Assembly (NCBI RefSeq): GCF_000828475.1
Contig: NZ_AP014648.1
Coordinates: 1,612,001 to 1,676,000, forward strand
Direction: 5' to 3'
Source: Methyloceanibacter caenitepidi
Lineage (GTDB): Bacteria > Pseudomonadota > Alphaproteobacteria > Rhizobiales > Methyloligellaceae
DNA length: 64,000 nt
The notes beneath the pieces were generated by a model. It ran no database searches. It was given only the letters and a program-made list of their open reading frames with translations, and had not been told where the DNA came from. How positions within the stretch are numbered: position 1 is the stretch's first letter; every line of letters begins with the position of its first letter. A program made the position numbers and the translations under genes. This document shows positions 1-9,342 of the stretch, piece by piece.

Positions 1-30
1 TCTGCCAAACCAAGGAACAGCAACCGGCGC

Positions 31-67
31 GCGGGAAGGTCCGGCACCGTGCACCGGATCTTCCCGC
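31..67. other. strong hairpin at the left edge, possible terminator
   Basis: The arms 31-44 and 54-67 pair over 14 base pairs with one G-U wobble and enclose a 9-nt loop. There is no T run on either side, so a terminator role is only possible. It lies downstream of the minus-strand gene ending at 120 and could also end a plus-strand transcript entering from the left. Nothing else recognisable is in bases 1-119. Confidence 0.35.
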
Positions 68-119
68 CAGACGTCATCGAGTGACGCTATCGCCTTGCGC
101 TTTGGCAGTAGGGCTCTTT

Positions 120-380
120 TTACTGATTGTCGTCGTAGAAGCTCTGCGCCTTTTTGAGGTTCTCCTCGGGGTCCTTCATGAAGAGCGTCTTGGCCGTCTC
201 GTTGCCGAAGCAATAGGTTTTGCCGTCGATCTCCGCATTGACCGAGCAATCGGTCTCGACCTTCTTATCGAGGGCAAGGCCCATGGCGCACATGTTGTCG
301 TATTCACCCGTTGCGGCGATCGCCGAGCCGGCGAATAAAAGCGCGCCTGCAAAAATGGCGGGGGTCAGAAATTTCGTCAT
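120..380 (-). CDS. small secreted YHS-like domain protein
   Basis: An 86-residue protein with an N-terminal signal peptide (TKFLTPAIFAGALLFAGSAIA, cleavage probably after AIA). The mature part carries a CAMG motif, a TDCSVN stretch, KTYCF, and F-x-KDPEENL. This pattern recalls YHS domains (C-x-M-G, Y-x-F-C, F-x-x-DP), which bind metals in several bacterial proteins. I chose the ATG at 380 because GGAGG sits 5 nt before it; an in-frame ATG 12 nt upstream overlaps that ribosome site. The next gene on the same strand (641-1714) begins with the same domain, so the two are paralogous. An envelope role, perhaps binding copper or another metal, is inferred from the fold resemblance only. Confidence 0.75.
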   Translation of the reverse strand: MTKFLTPAIFAGALLFAGSAIAATGEYDNMCAMGLALDKKVETDCSVNAEIDGKTYCFGNETAKTLFMKDPEENLKKAQSFYDDNQ

Positions 381-566
381 GGTTTCCTCCATTACTTTAT
401 CTGGTTCATGTCACCGCATTCGAGCAGGCCGTGTTGGCCAAGTCGTTGTCGGCCAAATCCTGCCTTAAGCGTTTGACGATGTTACAGAGGGGTAACGCGC
501 TGGGAATGTGACTGGGATCACGCAGAGGCCATCACAAATTCGCGATTTCCAGATGGAACATTGGCA

Positions 567-599
567 AAAGAAAGCCGCCCCTTTGGCATAAGGGGCGGC
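567..599 (-). terminator. intrinsic terminator
   Basis: A perfect 10-bp stem (574-583 with 590-599) has a 6-nt loop. On the minus strand it is followed by a T-rich run (573-567, TTTCTTTT). It lies about 40 nt past the stop of the minus-strand gene ending at 641 and separates that gene from the paralogue at 120-380. Bases 381-566 hold no gene and probably carry the promoter of the smaller paralogue. Confidence 0.75.
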
Positions 600-640
600 A
601 AACCGTTGCTCGCGGCCCGTCAGGAGACGGCGCGGGGTTG

Positions 641-1714
641 CTACAGAGTTTCCTCGAAGTCCATGCCTTCGAACGTGTAGCGGTCGACCTGGGTCCAGAT
701 GCCGTCCTCTTGGACCGGCACCTTATGGATTTTGACGTTGCCGACTTTGAGCTCGCCGCTCTTTTCGTCGACCCAAAAATCGAGATCGTAATACTCGTCC
801 TTGCTGCCGGGTTTGCGGAAGTCGGTGCAGGCGAAGTACTTGCCTTCACCCTTGAGATGACGCACCGGGCGGTGCATCTCGACGAACTGCAGCGTCACAT
901 CCTCACCGGTCTTGTCGTCCTTGACGGTGATGTTGCCGTCCTCGTCCTTGTTCTCGAGGATGTAGTCATGGATCGCGGCCATTACCTGCCAGGCCCGTGC
1001 GCCTTCGATGCTGCCCGGATGTTCCTGCACCGGGAGCCACCACCAAGCGACCGGCAGGCGCGTGATCATGAAGTAACCGTCGCCGTCGCGTTTGGGACCC
1101 TTCTGCACGCGGATGTCCTGCAGCGTGAGTTGCTGTCCTTCCGGCTTGAACCAGAAATCAATGGCGTATTGCTTCTTCGGCTCTTCGACGTCGCTGAAGA
1201 TGACGTTCGCGAACCAGCCATATCCTTCCATGCCGCGCACGATCTTGATCTCTTCGAACTTCAGCTTGAGGTCGGTATCGAGCTTGGGGTCGTGGAACAC
1301 GAACGCATCACCATCGGAGCGCTCCTTGATGACTTCCGCAACTCGGGCGTTGACGTCCTTGTCAGTGAAGACCTTCTGGCCGGAGGCCGCCTTGGCCTGC
1401 TGCTCTTCGAGAAACATCTTGGCCTTGGCGATGTTGCCTTTCGGGTCTTTCAGGAAGGCTGACTTCGAACTCTCGGACGAGAAGCAATAGACCTTGCCGT
1501 CGTCATCGGTCCAAGTGACCGAGCAATCCGTCTGCACCATCTGCCCGTCGGCCAGGCCCATGGCGCAGCTCTCATCGAATTCTGCGTCGGAGTCTCCATG
1601 ACCATCCATGGCGACCGCGACCGCCGGGAGGCCCGTTGCAAGCATGCCCGCCAGGAGCGCTCGCAATGTCAGCCGGGTGATAAACCGTGTTGGTGTCGTG
1701 TCTGTCATTGTCAT
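641..1714 (-). CDS. secreted protein: YHS-like domain plus two repeated domains
   Basis: About 357 residues. A signal peptide (FITRLTLRALLAGMLATG, ending near AVA-MDG) is followed by a YHS-like domain (CAMGLADG, TDCSVT, KVYCF, FLKDPKGNI). It closely resembles the whole of the 86-residue protein at 120-380. Behind it are two copies of a domain of roughly 110 residues that share the pattern Y-x-(I/L)DFW, then a short loop, then (V/I)xVxKxxxxxDG. I do not recognise this repeat. An AAGGA motif lies 3 nt before the ATG at 1714 and 9 nt before a second ATG at 1708, so either may start. The gene is isolated by an inverted repeat upstream and a terminator downstream. It is probably periplasmic; function unknown, metal handling is a guess. 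Confidence 0.7.
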   Translation of the reverse strand: MTMTDTTPTRFITRLTLRALLAGMLATGLPAVAVAMDGHGDSDAEFDESCAMGLADGQMVQTDCSVTWTDDDGKVYCFSSESSKSAFLKDPKGNIAKAKMFLEEQQAKAASGQKVFTDKDVNARVAEVIKERSDGDAFVFHDPKLDTDLKLKFEEIKIVRGMEGYGWFANVIFSDVEEPKKQYAIDFWFKPEGQQLTLQDIRVQKGPKRDGDGYFMITRLPVAWWWLPVQEHPGSIEGARAWQVMAAIHDYILENKDEDGNITVKDDKTGEDVTLQFVEMHRPVRHLKGEGKYFACTDFRKPGSKDEYYDLDFWVDEKSGELKVGNVKIHKVPVQEDGIWTQVDRYTFEGMDFEETL

Positions 1715-1796
1715 GAGTCCTTGGGCGTTTCGTTTCGTTGTCACGCGTTGGTGCTTGTTCCTTATCGAGGAGCTTTGGTCCCCTCTTCCCTAGGTC

Positions 1797-1823
1797 CAGG
1801 TCACGGCCCTCGTCTGTGACCTG
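1797..1823. promoter_or_regulatory. 8-bp inverted repeat, candidate operator
   Basis: CAGGTCAC (1797-1804) and GTGACCTG (1816-1823) are perfect inverted copies 11 nt apart. They lie between the Crp/Fnr gene (stop at 1842) and the start of the YHS-repeat gene (1714), both read leftward. The GTGA/TCAC core recalls Crp-type sites, although the centre-to-centre spacing is wider than the classical 6-nt spacer. It could also be a weak terminator for the regulator gene, but no T run follows. Confidence 0.4.
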
Positions 1824-1841
1824 AGTTACGTTGCGCGCGCG

Positions 1842-2561
1842 TCACGCTTGCGAGCCTGATCGCAGTGTTGGGCTGTGAAGGGCATTGTCGCCCGCGCCGT
1901 AGGAGGCGAGGGCGCTCCGGTTCAGGACCTCGATCGATCCGCGCGAGGAGCGAACCCAACCCACGCGCTCCCATTCGGAGATGTACCGGCTGATGACTTC
2001 GCGCACGCTACCGAGATCCAGAGCCAGCTGTTGGTGGGTCTTCGACACAACGCCTGCGTCGCCCGCCTCCGCCAGCAGGCGCCGAGCCAGGCGCAGATCG
2101 AGGCTTGCGAAGGCGACTTCGTCCACCAGCGTGATGAGGCTCGACAGCAGGTCTCCATAATTCGACAGCACGTAGTTCCGGAACTTCTGTGACGACGACA
2201 TGAGCCGGTGAAAAACGTCGGCAGGTACTGCCGCGAGCAAGACATCGGCCTGGACATTGCTTTCGGCTGGAAAGGGATTCCCGGCCATCAAGCAGGATGT
2301 CGTCAGGACGCAGGTCTCTCCGGCTCCGACCTGGTAGAGCATGATCTCGCGGCCGGACTCCGACGTCTTGAAGACGCGCGTCTGGCCTTCGATGCACATC
2401 AGATAGTTCCGGCAGAGCTGACCTTGATAATACGCGACGTCGCCGCGCCGCAGACGTTGGAACTGCGTGACGTCAAACAGCGTGTCCTTCGTTTCCGGCT
2501 CGAGCTCCGCCAGTTCTGGGAAAACTGTGAGCCAGCGTGCGATGAGAACCTGATTGGTCAT
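1842..2561 (-). CDS. Crp/Fnr-family transcriptional regulator
   Basis: 239 residues, typical for the family. Residues about 25-130 form a cyclic-nucleotide-binding-like beta barrel (RRGDVAYYQGQ, LYQVGAGETCVLTTSCL). Residues about 165-225 form a winged helix with a recognition helix in LALDLGSVREVISRYISEW. The N-terminus lacks the cysteine cluster that holds the iron-sulfur centre in Fnr proper, so it is not a classical oxygen sensor of that kind. Cys residues at the Q-L-C-R-N-Y position and in the effector domain are present but unassigned. The gene reads toward the YHS-like genes, which makes it a plausible regulator of them (inference). Bases 2562-2760 upstream contain no gene. Confidence 0.88.
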   Translation of the reverse strand: MTNQVLIARWLTVFPELAELEPETKDTLFDVTQFQRLRRGDVAYYQGQLCRNYLMCIEGQTRVFKTSESGREIMLYQVGAGETCVLTTSCLMAGNPFPAESNVQADVLLAAVPADVFHRLMSSSQKFRNYVLSNYGDLLSSLITLVDEVAFASLDLRLARRLLAEAGDAGVVSKTHQQLALDLGSVREVISRYISEWERVGWVRSSRGSIEVLNRSALASYGAGDNALHSPTLRSGSQA

Positions 2562-2760
2562 TGCTCGAAATCGACTCGCCCAGCTGTGCTACGGCCCCGC
2601 AAGGCGCGGAATCGTGCGGCTTTTGCCATTATGTGGCAGCTTGACGCGAGCATATGGGAACATTGGTAACCCGGGGATCAAAAAGCCGTGACGAGTGCGG
2701 GGATGTTTGCATCGGAATTACCAGTGGCCCTCGGGCGCTAACCGCAACGGCCGGGTGCCC

Positions 2761-2789
2761 TTGACGCTAGGCCCCGCTTTCCCCTTATG
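2761..2789 (+). promoter_or_regulatory. candidate sigma-70-type promoter of rnpB
   Basis: TTGACG (2761-2766) is followed after exactly 17 nt by CTTATG (2784-2789). This matches alphaproteobacterial housekeeping promoters and would start transcription near 2796, at the 5' edge of the RNase P RNA. The fit is slightly awkward because an alternative outer helix of the RNA could begin a few bases earlier. Confidence 0.45.
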
Positions 2790-3189
<400 letters not shown>

Positions 3190-3219
3190 GGCCGGCGTGA
3201 GGGAAACCTCGCGCCGGCC
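3190..3219 (+). terminator. terminator of rnpB
   Basis: The arms 3190-3202 and 3207-3219 form a 13-bp stem with one G-U wobble, capped by a GAAA tetraloop. It directly follows the 3' end of rnpB. Only a short T-containing stretch follows, so termination efficiency is not certain. Confidence 0.75.
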
Positions 3220-3262
3220 TCCAAATTTCGGGCCTCCTTCGCGTGCTGAGCGCGCATCTACG

Positions 3263-3287
3263 GGAACAACGGTCGCGTCTCCGTGTT
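3263..3287 (+). promoter_or_regulatory. candidate EcfG-type (general stress) promoter
   Basis: GGAAC (3263-3267) is followed after 16 nt by TGTT (3284-3287). The alphaproteobacterial general-stress sigma factor EcfG recognises GGAAC-N16/17-CGTT, so one of nine positions differs. It lies 40 nt upstream of the small membrane-protein gene at 3327, a family often linked to stress. This is a motif match only. Confidence 0.4.
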
Positions 3288-3289
3288 TA

Positions 3290-3305
3290 TTCGAGTAGAC
3301 TCGAA
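3290..3305. promoter_or_regulatory. 16-nt palindrome between promoter and start
   Basis: TTCGAGT and ACTCGAA flank the dinucleotide AG, giving a perfect 7-bp palindrome. It sits directly after the candidate EcfG promoter and just before the AAAGGAG ribosome site of the DUF1328 gene. It could be a repressor operator or a small 5'-UTR hairpin. Confidence 0.35.
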
Positions 3306-3326
3306 ACTTAACGAAAGGAGATCGAC

Positions 3327-3497
3327 ATGCTTGGTTGGGCCTTGACGTTTCTTGTGATCGCTTTGATCGCAGGACTACTTGGCTTCGGCGGCATTGCGGG
3401 TGCGTCGGCTGGTATCGCCAAGATTTTGTTCTTTATTTTCCTCGTGCTCCTTGTCGGATCGCTGATCCTGCATGTGGTTCGAGGCGCTGCGCGCTGA
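3327..3497 (+). CDS. DUF1328 / UPF0391 small membrane protein
   Basis: A 56-residue protein, too short for most ORF filters. It begins [20 protein letters not shown] and ends [15 protein letters not shown]. Two transmembrane helices (about residues 4-22 and 32-52) are joined by a short glycine-rich loop ([14 protein letters not shown]), which is the signature of the DUF1328 family. AAAGGAG lies 6 nt before the ATG. The molecular role of the family is not established. A candidate stress promoter upstream and a hairpin at 3531-3559 downstream suggest a single-gene transcript. Confidence 0.92.
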   Translation: MLGWALTFLVIALIAGLLGFGGIAGASAGIAKILFFIFLVLLVGSLILHVVRGAAR

Positions 3498-3530
3498 CGC
3501 GCCGAGACACAAGCCAACAGACAATAAAGA

Positions 3531-3559
3531 ACGGCCGGCGCGGGAATCACGCCGGCCGT
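3531..3559 (-). terminator. hairpin between convergent genes
   Basis: A perfect 10-bp stem (3531-3540 with 3550-3559) has a 9-nt loop. Read on the minus strand it is followed by TCTTTATTG, so it best serves as the terminator of katG; it may also slow the DUF1328 transcript. A second hairpin (3568-3575 with 3590-3597, 8 bp) lies between it and the katG stop. Confidence 0.6.
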
Positions 3560-3634
3560 CCGATGTGGAAGCGCCGCGATGGGGGGAGGGGCGCTTCAGC
3601 TTTGGCTCAGTGGCGACGCGCGCCGCCCTGTTCC

Positions 3635-5845
<2,211 letters not shown>

Positions 5846-5888
5846 CTAGGGCATGCGCCGGTCGAGCGCACAGTGCGCGCTAAGAGCC

Positions 5889-5913
5889 ATAAGGGCAAAT
5901 CGTATTTGCTTAT
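5889..5913. promoter_or_regulatory. AT-rich imperfect palindrome upstream of katG
   Basis: GCAAAT (5895-5900) and ATTTGC (5904-5909) flank CGT. The symmetry extends imperfectly outward to ATAAG and TTAT. The element lies about 85-110 nt before the katG ATG in an AT-rich pocket. Fur/PerR/Irr-like or OxyR control of katG is common; the spacing does not clearly match one of them. Confidence 0.4.
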
Positions 5914-5922
5914 TGCGATCAT

Positions 5923-5951
5923 AAGAAAAACTAATGCTGACGCGTGTCAGC
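5923..5951 (-). terminator. intrinsic terminator of the hydrolase gene
   Basis: On the minus strand GCTGAC-ACGC-GTCAGC (5951-5936) forms a 6-bp stem with a 4-nt loop. A T-rich stretch containing TTTTT follows within 13 nt. It lies about 58 nt past the hydrolase stop codon at 6009. Confidence 0.65.
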
Positions 5952-6008
5952 CAATGCTCGAAGACTCAGCGCAAATCGAGCCTAACGGTGCCACAAGACA
6001 GGTTTGAT

Positions 6009-6965
6009 TCAGCCTCCCAGGAAATCCTGGATGAGCCGGAGCGTCGCCTCGGGCTGCTCCTCCTGAGGCATGTGCCCGCACTGCTCGATGATTTCGAGAC
6101 GCGAGGTCGGCATGTTGCGCCGGAGCTCGAGGCCGATGTCGAGCGGGACAATCTTGTCGTTGTCGCACCAAGCGATGAGCGTCGGCTGCTTGATCGTCGG
6201 ATAGCGCTTCGATATCTCGTCGAGGCCCTGAGGCACGATCTGGCGGGCGCTGTGGATCACGGCGTGCTTGCCCGCCGTCGTGCGCAAGGGGGCCGCGTAC
6301 ATCTCCACGTCTTCCTCGCCGATCTTGCTGTCGTCGAAATAGGCGAGCTTGAGCGCGACGCGAGCCTGCACCTCGGGCGGCACCATGCGGACGCCGAGAT
6401 GGGACATGAGCGGCATATCCATCATTTTGAAGGCGACGGGGATGTTCTGCGGGTAGGCGATCGTGTCCAGCAGCACGAGCTTTTCGATCCGTCCATCAAG
6501 CCGCGGATCCTTGTCGAGCGCGAGCATCAACGAAATGCCGCCACCATACGAATGACCGACGAGGGTCAGGTTCTCGAGATCGTTCTCCAAAATGAGCTGC
6601 TTGATGAGTTCGGCTTGGTCGAAGATCGAGTAGTGCTCGTCGAGCGGCTTGTCGGATTGTCCGAAGCCTTTCAGGTCGACGGCAATCACCTTGTGTTTCT
6701 CCGCCAGCGCCGGGGCGATACGGCGCCAGGTGAACGTGCTCGACCCGAAGCCGTGAATCAGGAGAATGGGCGAGCCTTTGCCTTTGGTCTCGTAGAAGAG
6801 TTTGACCGGCGCCTCCGGCGGCCCGAGCCGCATGAAGGCGGGCCCGTCGGCCATCATCGAAACGGCGGCCGCGCGCACGGCGGGTACGCTCGCGGCCAGC
6901 GCGAAAATCGTAACGGCCGTCAGGCCTAGAATGCGGTGGAGAGTTCTTCCCTTCATAACCGCCAA
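6009..6965 (-). CDS. secreted alpha/beta hydrolase
   Basis: About 318 residues. An N-terminal hydrophobic segment (ILGLTAVTIFALAASVPAV) looks like a signal peptide or membrane anchor. The fold is alpha/beta hydrolase: the oxyanion region is LLIHGFGSSTFTWR, the nucleophile elbow is GHSYGGG (Ser), an acid is likely in WCDNDKIVP, and the catalytic His is in EQCGHMPQEEQP. It resembles haloperoxidase/esterase-type hydrolases; the substrate cannot be told. The TTG at 6965 has AGGAA 7 nt upstream; an ATG 9 nt further in is an alternative start. It has its own terminator before katG. Confidence 0.85.
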   Translation of the reverse strand: MAVMKGRTLHRILGLTAVTIFALAASVPAVRAAAVSMMADGPAFMRLGPPEAPVKLFYETKGKGSPILLIHGFGSSTFTWRRIAPALAEKHKVIAVDLKGFGQSDKPLDEHYSIFDQAELIKQLILENDLENLTLVGHSYGGGISLMLALDKDPRLDGRIEKLVLLDTIAYPQNIPVAFKMMDMPLMSHLGVRMVPPEVQARVALKLAYFDDSKIGEEDVEMYAAPLRTTAGKHAVIHSARQIVPQGLDEISKRYPTIKQPTLIAWCDNDKIVPLDIGLELRRNMPTSRLEIIEQCGHMPQEEQPEATLRLIQDFLGG

Positions 6966-7210
6966 TCGCGCATTCCTATCCCGTCAACGGCTTGTCTCAG
7001 GCGATCAGTAGGCGTCGCAATTGCGCCGGCTATGTGGCCATGAGGATTAGCCTCGCAGGGCGCCAGCGATCCCACGTCAGCCGCGCCTCCGATGCAAATC
7101 TAGCGCGGTTCGCGGCTCGCCGACAATTGGCGGCGGCCCATACCTCCTTACGCGCAGGCCTGATGTGCACGCAGTTCCCAGGAAATGACCGCAAATCCCG
7201 ACCATTTCCA

Positions 7211-7240
7211 TTGACGCCCATGGTATCCCATGCTATCCCA
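7211..7240 (+). promoter_or_regulatory. dcw promoter overlapped by three MraZ-type repeats
   Basis: TTGACG (7211-7216), a 17-nt spacer and TATCCC (7234-7239) form a sigma-70-type promoter. Lying over it are three NCCCA words at 7216-7220, 7226-7230 and 7236-7240, each separated by 5 nt. On the other strand these read TGGGN, the spaced direct repeat known as the MraZ binding site in Escherichia coli. MraZ bound here would block its own promoter, so autorepression of the cluster is expected. Bases 6966-7210 hold no gene that I can support. Confidence 0.7.
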
Positions 7241-7261
7241 TAAATGCCCGTTCGGTGAGTG

Positions 7262-7326
7262 GGGTGGAGGAAGCAGGCAGCGCTTCCTTTGAGGCCACGG
7301 GGGGATCCGCGCCGCTTCCTCCACCC
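7262..7326 (+). promoter_or_regulatory. mraZ leader with two competing hairpins
   Basis: The arm 7262-7274 is perfectly complementary to 7314-7326 over 13 bp. Its inner part, 7268-7274, can instead pair with 7282-7288 over 7 bp. The two structures exclude each other. They lie in a leader of roughly 170 nt between the promoter near 7211-7240 and the mraZ start. A regulatory switch is possible; a plain mRNA-stability hairpin is the simpler reading. Confidence 0.45.
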
Positions 7327-7413
7327 GTTACCGAATTCGCGGAAGGCCAGCGCCGAAGCGCCGTTTTTAGTTCCGTGTTCATTCAGTCGGCTTCGTAGCG
7401 CGTGAGGGGGGAG

Positions 7414-7896
7414 ATGGATCAGTTTGTCTCGTCATTCACGAATAGGATCGACGCCAAGGGCCGGGTCTCGGTTCCCGCATCCTTCCGTACGGTTCTCGCT
7501 AAGGATGGCCTCGACGGCATCTACTGCTATCCATCGCTTGATGCGCCCGCGCTCGACGCCGGCGGCCAACGCCTCGTGGATAAAATCAATTCTCTGGTCG
7601 AAGACATCGCGCCGTACTCCGATGAGCGCGATCAACTCGCCACGGCACTCTTCGGCACATCCGAAATTCTCTCCATCGATCAAGACGGTCGTACGATTCT
7701 TCCCGAGCGCTTGCGTGAACACGCCGGCATCACCAGCCACATCACCTTTGTGGGGCTGGGGGAAAAATTTCAGCTCTGGGAGCCGAAGCGTTTTGAAACG
7801 CATTTGGCGGAGGCACGGGACAAAGTCCGCGACCTCCGCAAGTTACTCGGCGCGGGGCGCCGCGGAAGCGGCGGTGCAGAGGGAACACGGGAATGA
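7414..7896 (+). CDS. mraZ: MraZ, transcriptional regulator of the dcw cluster
   Basis: 160 residues with two AbrB-like halves. The first has NRIDAKGRVSVPASFR (about 10-25) and the second has LSIDQDGRTILPERLREHAG; both match the conserved DxxGR(V/I)xxP signature. MraZ forms ring oligomers that bind TGGGN repeats and repress the division/wall cluster. I chose the ATG at 7414 over an in-frame GTG at 7402 because the family begins M-D-x-F-V and the G-rich ribosome site lies between the two. Its stop overlaps the rsmH start (ATGA). Confidence 0.95.
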   Translation: MDQFVSSFTNRIDAKGRVSVPASFRTVLAKDGLDGIYCYPSLDAPALDAGGQRLVDKINSLVEDIAPYSDERDQLATALFGTSEILSIDQDGRTILPERLREHAGITSHITFVGLGEKFQLWEPKRFETHLAEARDKVRDLRKLLGAGRRGSGGAEGTRE

Positions 7897-8930
7897 TGAC
7901 GGACCGCGGCAGGCCATCGTCTGTCGCTGGCGGACTGGTCCGTCACATTCCCGTGTTGCTTTCCGAGGTTCTGACGGCGCTCGCGCCTGAAGACGGCGAC
8001 ATCATCATCGACGGCACGTTTGGAGCGGGCGGCTATTCGAGAGCCATTCTCGATGCGGCCGACTGCCGTCTATTCGCGATCGACCGAGATGCAGAGGCGC
8101 TATCGAACGCGCCCGCGCTTGCGTCGGATTTCCCGGATCGCTTCGAGGCCGTGCTCGGCCGGTATAGCGACATGGAGAGCCTTACGGCCGAAAACGGCAT
8201 CGAGACTGCAGACGGCATTGTGCTCGATATCGGAGTTTCTTCCATGCAGCTCGACCAGGCTGAACGCGGCTTCTCCTTCGCCAAAGACGGTCCGCTCGAC
8301 ATGCGCATGGGAGCGGACGGGATCTCGGCGGCCGATGTGGTCAATACCTTCGAAGAAGCCCAGATTGCTGAAATAATTTATGTTTTCGGAGAAGAACGCC
8401 GCTCGCGCGCCATCGCCAAGGCCATCGTGAAGGCTCGCGCCGAAGCGCCGATCACCCGGACCGGCACGCTGGCCGACATTGTGGCTGGTGTCCTCGGCCG
8501 CGGCAAGGACCACACGAAGCACCCGGCCACGCGCACGTTTCAGGCGCTTCGGCTCTATGTGAACGCTGAATTGGAAGAACTCGCCGCGGGGCTCAGCGCC
8601 GCCGAACGACTGTTGAGACCCGGCGGACGCTTGGTGGTGGTGACGTTTCATTCACTGGAAGACCGGATCGCGAAGCGTTTCTTCGCCAGCCGCAGCGCCC
8701 CGCCCCAAAAAGGGTCCCGGCATCTACCCGACAGCGAAGGCAAAGAATTTTTGCCAAGCTTCCAGCTTCTTAACCGTCGGCCCGTAGAACCGAGTGAGCA
8801 AGAGGTCCGAAGCAACCCCCGGGCCCGGTCGGCTCGGCTTAGGGCAGGGCGCCGGACCGAGGCGCCGGCCAAAAAACCGGACTTTGCTGGGCTTGGGGTG
8901 CCCGAACTGCGCCGAACGGGGGGCGCTTGA
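7893..8930 (+). CDS. rsmH: 16S rRNA (cytosine-1402-N4) methyltransferase RsmH
   Basis: 345 residues; formerly MraW. It methylates N4 of C1402 in 16S rRNA using S-adenosylmethionine. Family motifs seen are HIPVLL near residue 18, the SAM-binding DGTFGAGGYS near 40, DIGVSSMQLDQAERGFSF, LDMRMG, and VTFHSLEDRIAKRFF in the C-terminal third. The ATG overlaps the mraZ stop by 4 nt, so translation is coupled. Confidence 0.97.
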   Translation: MMTDRGRPSSVAGGLVRHIPVLLSEVLTALAPEDGDIIIDGTFGAGGYSRAILDAADCRLFAIDRDAEALSNAPALASDFPDRFEAVLGRYSDMESLTAENGIETADGIVLDIGVSSMQLDQAERGFSFAKDGPLDMRMGADGISAADVVNTFEEAQIAEIIYVFGEERRSRAIAKAIVKARAEAPITRTGTLADIVAGVLGRGKDHTKHPATRTFQALRLYVNAELEELAAGLSAAERLLRPGGRLVVVTFHSLEDRIAKRFFASRSAPPQKGSRHLPDSEGKEFLPSFQLLNRRPVEPSEQEVRSNPRARSARLRAGRRTEAPAKKPDFAGLGVPELRRTGGA

Positions 8931-8976
8931 AATTTTGCGTTGAGGGGACGCGTCGCTGTTTGGACGCGGTGTTGTG

Positions 8977-9330
8977 ATGTTGCGTTTTGTGAATATCTGC
9001 CTGGTCCTTGGCCTCGCCGCCTTGGCGACCGTGATCTACCAAGTCAAATACGAGGCCCGGAGTCTCGACGAGAAGATCGTTCTGCTCGAGCGGCAGATCG
9101 AGGACGAGCGCGACTCTCTTGCTGTGGCGCGGGCCGAATGGAGCCTGCTCAACAGCCCTGAACGCATCGAGCGTCTCGCCAAGAAATATCTCGAACTCAA
9201 TCCTGCCAATCCGCAGCAGATCGTCATTCTGGACGAAGTCACCGAGAACGACTTCGCGCGGGTCCGCAAGTTGGCGCAGTCTGCCAAGACGGGTGATGCC
9301 AAAGCCGCAAACTACAAGGCGGCAAACTAG
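8977..9330 (+). CDS. ftsL: cell division protein FtsL
   Basis: 117 residues, bitopic. One transmembrane helix near the N-terminus (FVNICLVLGLAALATVIY) is followed by a periplasmic coiled coil (about residues 30-60, DEKIVLLERQIEDERDSL). The stretch SPERIERLAKKYLELNPANPQQIV is typical of alphaproteobacterial FtsL. The protein bridges FtsB/FtsQ and the FtsWI synthase at the septum. A GTG directly before the ATG (8974) is an alternative start. It lies between rsmH and ftsI, as expected. Confidence 0.9.
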   Translation: MLRFVNICLVLGLAALATVIYQVKYEARSLDEKIVLLERQIEDERDSLAVARAEWSLLNSPERIERLAKKYLELNPANPQQIVILDEVTENDFARVRKLAQSAKTGDAKAANYKAAN

Positions 9331-9342
9331 GCACGGATCCGA

